Shown: positions 58,421 through 64,000 of the stretch, in pieces | Position numbering within the stretch: the stretch's first letter is position 1 | How the letters are laid out: each line of letters starts with the position of its first letter | Assembly: GCF_001954275.1 (NCBI RefSeq) | Contig: NZ_MBEU01000037.1 | Span: 46,594-110,593 of the forward strand | Length of the DNA: 64,000 nt | Reading direction: 5' to 3' | From: Mycobacterium sp. IS-836 | GTDB taxonomy: Bacteria; Actinomycetota; Actinomycetes; Mycobacteriales; Mycobacteriaceae | The notes under the pieces: generated by a model | The model's input: only the letters and a program-made list of their open reading frames with translations | What the model was told of the DNA's origin: nothing | Database searches by the model: none | Made by a program: the position numbers and the translations under genes

Positions 58421-58573
58421 TTACGTATGACCCCGATCCACGGACACATCAGTCGCGGCGGCGGCGGCGCGATGCTTGACCGCGGCCGCCGGGGTAGCGG
58501 TGTGAGCGGCATGGGAGGTCCCCGCGGTCAGCACCGCGCCGGCCACGGCTACACCGAACGTGTTGTGGATCAT
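58421..58573 (-). CDS. Upstream ORF of 50 codons in the whiB7 leader
   Basis: Reads MIHNTFGVAVAGAVLTAGTS..., continues Ala/Thr/His-rich (AAHTATPAAAVKHRAAAAATD) and stops 148 nt before whiB7. Its ATG has a very strong GGGAGGAGG site, better than that of whiB7 itself. Translation of this ORF would be a natural sensor of ribosome-targeting antibiotics that stall it and switch the downstream hairpins. A separate short exported peptide is the alternative, since the N-terminus is weakly signal-like. Confidence 0.6.
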   Translation of the reverse strand: MIHNTFGVAVAGAVLTAGTSHAAHTATPAAAVKHRAAAAATDVSVDRGHT

Positions 58574-58632
58574 CGTGGCCACCTCCTCCCGCCTGGACGC
58601 TTGCCAGCCTTCAGCCAGCAGCAGTGTTTCGA

Positions 58633-58669
58633 GGGTAGATGGTAGCCGACGACCGTGACAACCGATTTT
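58633..58669 (-). promoter_or_regulatory. whiB7 promoter with AT-rich WhiB7 site
   Basis: Minus strand AAAAT, 3 nt, TTGTCA (-35) and a TCTACC-like -10 box 16 nt further. An AT-rich run just upstream of the -35 box is the known arrangement of WhiB7-activated promoters, so whiB7 autoactivation is expected. It lies directly past the uvrD2 stop. Confidence 0.6.
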
Positions 58670-58682
58670 CTGACCTGCGTGT

Positions 58683-60788
58683 TTAGCCGCGGGCGCGGAC
58701 CAACCCCAGCACGTCCGGCCCGTACTGCTCGAGCTTGCGCGCGCCGATGCCCGGGATCGCGACCAGGGCCGCCTCATCGGCGGGCAGCGCCTCGGCGATC
58801 GCGATCAGCGTGTTGTCACTGAAGACGATGTACGGGGGAACCTTCTGTTCCCGCGCGAGGTCCAGGCGCCAGGCCTTGAGTTGCAGCAGCAGTTCCTCGT
58901 CGATGTCGGCCGCGCACGTCTCGCAGCGACGCAACATGACGGCCGCCGGGGTGGTCAGGTCGTTGTTGCAGATCCGGCAGCGGGTGGCGACGCCCTTGTT
59001 GCGCCGGGATCTGCTCGGCGCGGGATCGGGCCGCGCCTGCGGCGCGATCCCGTTGAGGAACCGCGACGGCTTGCGGCTCTGGCGTCCGCCCGGGTTCCGC
59101 GCCAGCGCCCAGCTGAGCGCCAAATGCATTCGGGCCCTGGTGATTCCGACGTAGAGGAGGCGACGCTCCTCCTCTACGGGTTCGCTCTCGGCGCCGTGCG
59201 CCAGCGCGTGCGAGATGGGCAGCGTGCCGTCGGCCAGCCCGACGAGGAAGACCGCATCCCATTCAAGGCCCTTGGCAGCGTGCAGCGAGGCCAGCGTCAC
59301 GCCCTGCACCACCGGTGGGTGCCGGGCGTCGGCCCGCATCCGCAGCTCGGCCAGCAGACCGGAAAACTCCAGCCGCGGATTGTGCGCCACTTCGTCGTCC
59401 ACCAGCTGGGCCAGCGCGGTCAGGGCCTCCCAGCGATCCCTGGCGCGCGTTCCGACCGGGGCCTGCGCCGTCAGGCCCAGCGGCTCCAGGATGGCGCGAA
59501 CCACGTCGGGCAGCGGTCCGTCTTCGCTATCTTCAGAGCCGCGGTCGGCCGCCCGCTGCAGGGCCAGCAGCGCCTGCTTGATCTCCTGGCGGTTGAAAAA
59601 TCCCTCGCCGCCGCGAACCTGGTAGGCGATGCCGGCTTCGGTCAACGCCTCCTCGTACACCTCGGACTGCGCGTTGACCCGGTAGAGGACCGCGATTTCG
59701 GCTGGCGCGGTGCCGGATTCGATCAGCTTGGTGATCGATGCCGCCACCGCGGTGGCCTCGGCCGTTTCGTCGGGATGCTCGTGGAATGACGGAGCCGGGC
59801 CAGGCGCCCGCTGGCCGGACAATTGGAGCTTGCTGCCGGCGACGCGGCCGCGAGCCGCGGCGATCACCTGGTTGGCCAGCGAGACCACCTGCGGGGTGGA
59901 CCGGTAGTCGCGCTCCAGCCGCACGACCGTGGCGTCGGGAAACCGGCGCGAGAAGTCGAGCAGGAAGCGCGGCGAGGCGCCGGTGAACGAGTAGATGGTC
60001 TGGTTGGCGTCGCCGACCACGGTCAGGTCGTCGCGGTCGCCCAGCCACGCCGAGAGCACCCGCTGTTGCAGCGGGGTGACGTCCTGGTACTCGTCGACCA
60101 CGAAGCAGCGGTAACGATCGCGGAACTCGTCGGCCACCGCGGCGTCGTTTTCGATCGCGGCGGCGGTATGCAGCAGCAGATCGTCGAAGTCGAGCAGAGT
60201 CCCCGCTTCGTCGCGGGCCTTGAGCGCCTCGTATGCGGAATAGACGGCCGCGACCTGCGCGGCGTCCAGCGGGATGTCCCGGCCCGCTGCGGCCACCGCG
60301 GCGGCGTAGTCCTCGGGGCCGATCAGCGATGCCTTGGCCCACTCGATCTCGCCAGCGAGGTCGCGCACGTCGTCGGTGCTGACGTTGAGCCTGCAGCGGC
60401 TGGCCGCCCGGGCCACGACGGCGAACTTGCTGTCCAGCAGCTGCCAGCCGGTGCCGCCGACCACCCGGGGCCAGAAATACCGCAGCTGGCGATGCGCGGC
60501 GGCGTGAAAGGTCAGCGCCCGCACCGCGCCGACACCGCAGCCGCTCTGGGTGGCGGCGTCGAGCGTGCGCAACCGCGACCGCATCTCCCCCGCCGCCCGC
60601 TGGGTGAAGGTGACCGCCAGCACCTGCCCGGCGGCGACGTGGCCGCTCGCGACGAGCTGGGCGATCCGGTGCGTGATGGTGCGGGTCTTGCCCGTTCCGG
60701 CGCCCGCGAGCACGCAGACCGGTCCGCGCGGGGCCAGCACGGCTTCGCGCTGCTCGTCGTCGAGTCCGGCGGTCAACGGGTCGGTCAT
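58683..60788 (-). CDS. uvrD2: DNA helicase UvrD2
   Basis: A 701-residue superfamily 1A helicase, the same size as M. tuberculosis UvrD2. Walker [27 protein letters not shown] (motif II), [19 protein letters not shown] (III), [13 protein letters not shown] (IV) and [21 protein letters not shown] (V). The C-terminal part has a four-Cys knuckle (CRICNN...CETC) and an HRDC domain ([16 protein letters not shown] ... [13 protein letters not shown]), both diagnostic for UvrD2. ATG 60788 (MTDPLTAG) fits the family N-terminus; four upstream in-frame ATGs are less likely. Essential in M. tuberculosis according to the literature. Confidence 0.94.
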   Translation of the reverse strand: MTDPLTAGLDDEQREAVLAPRGPVCVLAGAGTGKTRTITHRIAQLVASGHVAAGQVLAVTFTQRAAGEMRSRLRTLDAATQSGCGVGAVRALTFHAAAHRQLRYFWPRVVGGTGWQLLDSKFAVVARAASRCRLNVSTDDVRDLAGEIEWAKASLIGPEDYAAAVAAAGRDIPLDAAQVAAVYSAYEALKARDEAGTLLDFDDLLLHTAAAIENDAAVADEFRDRYRCFVVDEYQDVTPLQQRVLSAWLGDRDDLTVVGDANQTIYSFTGASPRFLLDFSRRFPDATVVRLERDYRSTPQVVSLANQVIAAARGRVAGSKLQLSGQRAPGPAPSFHEHPDETAEATAVAASITKLIESGTAPAEIAVLYRVNAQSEVYEEALTEAGIAYQVRGGEGFFNRQEIKQALLALQRAADRGSEDSEDGPLPDVVRAILEPLGLTAQAPVGTRARDRWEALTALAQLVDDEVAHNPRLEFSGLLAELRMRADARHPPVVQGVTLASLHAAKGLEWDAVFLVGLADGTLPISHALAHGAESEPVEEERRLLYVGITRARMHLALSWALARNPGGRQSRKPSRFLNGIAPQARPDPAPSRSRRNKGVATRCRICNNDLTTPAAVMLRRCETCAADIDEELLLQLKAWRLDLAREQKVPPYIVFSDNTLIAIAEALPADEAALVAIPGIGARKLEQYGPDVLGLVRARG

Positions 60789-60912
60789 GGTCGGAATGGG
60801 GACCATTGGCATGGCGTCCATCTTGACAGCGATGGCCGACAAACCAGGTGCATCGCCACGCGTGAATTGGGTCGCTTCGGAATTCATCCGCGCCGCGCTA
60901 CGTTAACGGGCT

Positions 60913-61164
60913 ATGACCAACGCGGCGATTACCGTCTACACCACGTCATGGTGCGGTTTCTGTCACCGGCTGATGACGGTGCTCAAGTCCAATGGGATCC
61001 CCTACGACGCGATCGACATCGAAGAGAACCCGGCGGCGGCGGAATTCGTCAGCTCGGTCAACGGCGGCAACCGCACGGTGCCGACGGTGAAGTTCGCCGA
61101 CGGGTCCACGCTGACAAACCCGAGCGCCGCCGAGGTGAAAGCGAAGCTGGCCGAAGTAGGCTGA
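60913..61164 (+). CDS. mrx1: Mycoredoxin Mrx1
   Basis: An 83-residue glutaredoxin-fold protein with the active site TTSWCGFCHRL and the cis-Pro loop NRTVPTVKFADG. It reduces mycothiol-mixed disulfides formed during oxidative stress. It is divergent from uvrD2 and convergent with nudC, the order seen for Rv3198A in M. tuberculosis. Confidence 0.95.
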   Translation: MTNAAITVYTTSWCGFCHRLMTVLKSNGIPYDAIDIEENPAAAEFVSSVNGGNRTVPTVKFADGSTLTNPSAAEVKAKLAEVG

Positions 61165-61177
61165 CGGCTCAACCCGC

Positions 61178-62110
61178 CTAGCCAGTAATCTCCGCCCAGG
61201 ATTCGATGATCACCCGGGCGATCGAAATCGACCCGGGCAGAAGCAGTTTCGATTTCCCAGACGCCGCGCTGCTCCAGTCGCCGGCCGCAAGCGCGGCACG
61301 CACCTCGTCGCGGCTGAACCACGCCGCCTCGGCGATCTCGCCGTCGTTGAACGAGAAAACCTCGTCGGGGTCGCCCACCGCATGGAATCCGACCATGAGC
61401 GAACGGGGAAACGGCCACGGCTGGCTGCCCAGGTAGCGCACATCGCGCACGTGCAGGCCGATTTCCTCGCGGATCTCCCGGGCGACGCAGGTTTCGAAAG
61501 ACTCGCCCGCCTCGACGAATCCGGCCAGCAGCGAGAACATCCGCTCGGGCCACACCGCCTGGCGGGCGAGCACGGCGCGGTCACCGCCGTCGTGGACCAG
61601 ACAGATCACCGCCGGGTCGATGCGCGGGAACTCCTCGTGACCGGTCACCGGGTTGATGCGCGACCAGCCCCCGCGTGACGGCCTGGTCGGCGAGCCGTCC
61701 ACCGCGCTAAACCGGGCGCTGTCATGCCAATTCAGCAGCGCGATGGCCGACGACACCAGTTGGCTGCTGGTGTCGTCGAAGATCGGCCCGAGACTGCGCA
61801 GGTTCACCACTTCGGCTTGCACGTCGGGGTCTTCGGGCGCCTGCAGCGCGCCCCGGACCGCCCAGACATGCCGGCCGCCCTCGATGCGGCCCAGGAATAC
61901 CGCGTCGACCGGGGGCTTGTCGCCCAGCTCGGCCGCGGCGCCCAGCACGACCCGGCCGTCGGCGACGAGCACCTGGTTGCGCGAATCCACCCGCAGCAGC
62001 GCCGCGTCCGCCCACCCCGCGGTGGCCGCATCGACATCGGTGCGCAACTGATCGGCGCGGTCCGCGCCGACGCGTGAGAGCACCGGAACGTCCCGCAGCT
62101 GGAACTCCAC
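61178..62110 (-). CDS. nudC: NAD(H) diphosphatase NudC
   Basis: A 310-residue Nudix hydrolase. The Nudix box GFVEAGESFETCVAREIREEIGL (landmarks GFVEAGE and REIREEIG) binds the metal, and the downstream GSQPWPFPRSLMVGF is the SQPWPFPxS motif that specifies NADH pyrophosphatases. It cleaves NADH/NAD to NMN(H) and AMP, may remove NAD caps, and in mycobacteria it can degrade NAD adducts of isoniazid. The N-terminal domain lacks the four-Cys zinc site of E. coli NudC. It is convergent with mrx1 (13 bp apart). Confidence 0.93.
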   Translation of the reverse strand: MEFQLRDVPVLSRVGADRADQLRTDVDAATAGWADAALLRVDSRNQVLVADGRVVLGAAAELGDKPPVDAVFLGRIEGGRHVWAVRGALQAPEDPDVQAEVVNLRSLGPIFDDTSSQLVSSAIALLNWHDSARFSAVDGSPTRPSRGGWSRINPVTGHEEFPRIDPAVICLVHDGGDRAVLARQAVWPERMFSLLAGFVEAGESFETCVAREIREEIGLHVRDVRYLGSQPWPFPRSLMVGFHAVGDPDEVFSFNDGEIAEAAWFSRDEVRAALAAGDWSSAASGKSKLLLPGSISIARVIIESWAEITG

Positions 62111-62147
62111 CTAGTCTCCTGCCGACCCTGCTGGCGGCGAGCCGCCG

Positions 62148-63218
62148 CTAACGTCCCACGTCGCGGATGTAGAGCAACCGGTCGGTGGCCTCGATGGCGT
62201 CCGCCTCGGGTGCGCCGACCCGCAGCAGGTGGCCGTCGCGCACCACGCCGAGCACGATGTCGCGCAGGTGCCGCGGGGATCCGCCGACTTCGGTCTGCTC
62301 CACCTCGCGCTCGGCGATGACCATCCCGGCGTCCGGGGTCAGCAGATCCTCGATCATCTCCACGACGCTCGGCGTGGTGGTGGCGATCCCGAGCAGCCGG
62401 CCGGCGGTCTCGGAGGAGACGACCACCGAGTCCGCGCCCGATTGCTGCAGCAGGTGTGAATTCTCGGCCTCCCGAATGGAAGCCACGATCTTGGCCTTGG
62501 GCGCGATCTCCCGCGCCGTCAAGGTCACCAGCACGGCGGTGTCGTCGCGGCCGGTGGCAACGATGATCGACGACGCGTGTTGGGCCCCGGCCAGCCGCAG
62601 CACATCGGATTTGGTGGCGTCGCCGTGTACGGTGACCAGCCCGGCGGTCGCGGCGTGTTCGAGGGCGCTGCGATCGGGGTCGACGACGACGACCTCACCC
62701 TGGGCCTCCTCGTCGCTAATCATCGCGGCGACAGCCGTTTTGCCCTTTGTGCCATAGCCGATCACGATGGTGTGGTTGCGCACTTTGTTCCTCCAACGCT
62801 GAATCTTCCACGCCTGCCGGGACCGCTCGGAGAGCACCTCGAGGGTCGTGCCGACCAGCACGGCCAAGAACGCGATCCGCAGCGGCGTGAAGATCACGGT
62901 GTGGACCAGACGCGCGGTCTCGGTGTAGGGGGTGATGTCGCCGTACCCGGTCGTCGACAGCGACACCGCCGCGAAGTAGACGCAGTCGGCGAATGTCGGC
63001 GGCTCGCCGCGCACGTCGCGGTAGCCGGTGCGATCGAGGTAGACAATGACGGCCGCGCCGAACAACACCACCAGCGCGATGGCGACGCGTCGCGCGATGA
63101 CCCGCACGGGACTGCCGTGCTCTTCGGGGATGCGCAACACGCCGACCAGCAGATGACCGGGCTGGGCGGTCAGCGTCTCGTCGAGCCCCCTCAGCCGCTG
63201 CGACCTACCCTTTTGCAC
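62148..63218 (-). CDS. Two-helix K+ channel with RCK/TrkA-N domain (Rv3200c-like)
   Basis: A 356-residue channel subunit. Two transmembrane helices (AIALVVLFGAAVIVYLD; LRIAFLAVLVGTTLEV) flank the pore loop with the selectivity filter SLSTTGYGDITP. The cytosolic part has a TrkA-N Rossmann domain (HTIVIGYGTKGKTAVAAMI; VVVDPDRSALEHA; VHGDATKSDVLRLAG) and a TrkA-C-like end. It resembles MthK-type ligand-gated channels. ATG 63218. Confidence 0.93.
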   Translation of the reverse strand: MQKGRSQRLRGLDETLTAQPGHLLVGVLRIPEEHGSPVRVIARRVAIALVVLFGAAVIVYLDRTGYRDVRGEPPTFADCVYFAAVSLSTTGYGDITPYTETARLVHTVIFTPLRIAFLAVLVGTTLEVLSERSRQAWKIQRWRNKVRNHTIVIGYGTKGKTAVAAMISDEEAQGEVVVVDPDRSALEHAATAGLVTVHGDATKSDVLRLAGAQHASSIIVATGRDDTAVLVTLTAREIAPKAKIVASIREAENSHLLQQSGADSVVVSSETAGRLLGIATTTPSVVEMIEDLLTPDAGMVIAEREVEQTEVGGSPRHLRDIVLGVVRDGHLLRVGAPEADAIEATDRLLYIRDVGR

Positions 63219-63291
63219 GGCGGTCCGTCACTGGATTGACCCCACGCTAAACCCACCCGCAGGCCTGATACACGCCTCAAATGTAACCACG

Positions 63292-64000
63292 TCAGCCGGT
63301 CAGTAGCAGCCCGGCCAGCTCGGTGGGCTCGGGCAGTTCATCGGGAACGACGGTGACGCCGGTGCGCACGTAGTAGAAGGCGGTGCGCACCGACGATTCC
63401 GGGCATCCCGACAACGCCGCCCACGCCAGACGGTAGACCGCGAGCTGGACGGCGGCCTGCCGCAGGGCTTCCGGCCCGCGCGGGGGCTGGCCGGTCTTCC
63501 AGTCCACCACCGTGACACCGCCGTCGGGGTCGGCGAACACGGCGTCGATGCGGCCGCGCACCACGGTCTCGCCGACCGGCATCTCGAACGGCACCTCGAC
63601 GGCAACCGGTGTGCGCGCGGCCCACCGCGAGCTGGTGAACGCCTCCTGCAACGCCGCCAGCTCCCGGGTGTCCCCGACGTCCGAGTCGGCCGCACCGGGC
63701 AGGTCGGCGAGGTCGAACAGCCGCTCGGCGCCGTAGAACTGCTGCACCCAAGCGTGAAAGGCGTTGCCCAGCAGGGCATGTGGATCGGGCCGCGCGGGCA
63801 GCCGATGCACCAGCCGCTGCACCGCGCCCTGCGGGTCGCGTGCCAGGTCCACCAAACCGCTGACCGACAGCTGGCTGGGCAGGGCACGGGCGGGCGGGCG
63901 CGCCGCGCGGGCGCGCTCGGCGAGCAACGCATCGACGTAGGCGGGCCAGCCGTCGACCTCGGCACCGGCCGCGACCCCCCCCGCCGACAAGGCCGAGCGA
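63292..64000 (-). CDS. adnB: C-terminus of AdnB-like helicase-nuclease (partial)
   Basis: The frame is open to the right edge. The visible ~235 residues form a RecB-type nuclease domain: NAFHAWVQQFYGAERLFDL (His), GRIDAVFADPDGGVTVVDWKTGQPP (Asp ... Asp-x-Lys) and LRQAAVQLAVYRLAWAAL (Gln...Tyr). Position next to the Rv3200c-like channel gene and the domain itself match M. tuberculosis Rv3201c, the AdnB subunit of the AdnAB end-resecting machine. The helicase part lies outside the window. Confidence 0.9.
   Translation of the reverse strand, partial: RSALSAGGVAAGAEVDGWPAYVDALLAERARAARPPARALPSQLSVSGLVDLARDPQGAVQRLVHRLPARPDPHALLGNAFHAWVQQFYGAERLFDLADLPGAADSDVGDTRELAALQEAFTSSRWAARTPVAVEVPFEMPVGETVVRGRIDAVFADPDGGVTVVDWKTGQPPRGPEALRQAAVQLAVYRLAWAALSGCPESSVRTAFYYVRTGVTVVPDELPEPTELAGLLLTG

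Overview
The window is high-GC actinobacterial DNA and almost certainly Mycobacterium. From about 48.5 kb to the right edge the gene order matches the M. tuberculosis Rv3193c-Rv3201c block: UPF0182 protein, PDZ/Lon-like protease, DUF2342 protein, Rv3196-like protein, ABC1 kinase, whiB7, uvrD2, mycoredoxin, nudC, K+ channel/RCK protein and the C-terminus of adnB. It also carries the 18-kDa-antigen type Hsp20, UdgX, ANTAR regulators, a PknH-like kinase and DUF3349/CsbD stress proteins. I see no transposase, phage gene or CRISPR array.

Region by region. 0-8 kb: a STAS protein (cut by the edge) and an orphan CheB, a two-domain catalase with a SAP-type small protein, a nucleotidyltransferase-like protein, an acyl-CoA dehydrogenase/PIG-L/endonuclease-phosphatase operon, DUF3349 and CsbD proteins. 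8-22 kb: a Rossmann NAD(P)-binding protein, a hemophore-like exported protein, topoisomerase IB, an SDR, a pyruvate oxidase/D-lactate-dehydrogenase-type pair, UdgX, a hemerythrin, a lipoprotein, and a cytochrome b-molybdopterin operon. 22-27 kb: a PknH-like Ser/Thr kinase followed by two lipoproteins and a PknH-sensor protein. 27-43.7 kb: aldo/keto reductase, SDR, GlgX, Zn-alcohol dehydrogenase, GAF-ANTAR, type II NADH dehydrogenase, DUF5709, DUF1360, GH15, amino-acid decarboxylase, MerR/Hsp18 pair, PAS-ANTAR, small membrane and acidic proteins, GabD2. 43.7-48.5 kb: an LLM oxidoreductase remnant, an F420-NADP reductase-like protein, MarR, initiator tRNA, and a cupin/nitroreductase/HD/AraC-type cluster. 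48.5-64 kb: the conserved core, interrupted by a divergent pair of membrane-anchored Ala-rich helical proteins.

The unifying signal in the accessory half is a repeated promoter pattern, GTTT-N15/16-GGGTA(T/C/G), upstream of many unrelated genes on both strands. This matches the published mycobacterial SigF consensus. I read the first 43 kb as a general-stress (SigF-type) island: peroxide defence (catalase, hemerythrin), DNA repair (UdgX), glycogen/trehalose turnover (GlgX), alternative redox metabolism (Moco-cytochrome b, ADH) and small stress proteins, next to STAS, ANTAR and HspR-like regulators. Several of these promoters sit so close to the start codon that the mRNAs should be leaderless. 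A second recurrent feature is short perfect tandem duplications (8-27 bp) at gene junctions, often duplicating a stop codon or Shine-Dalgarno sequence.
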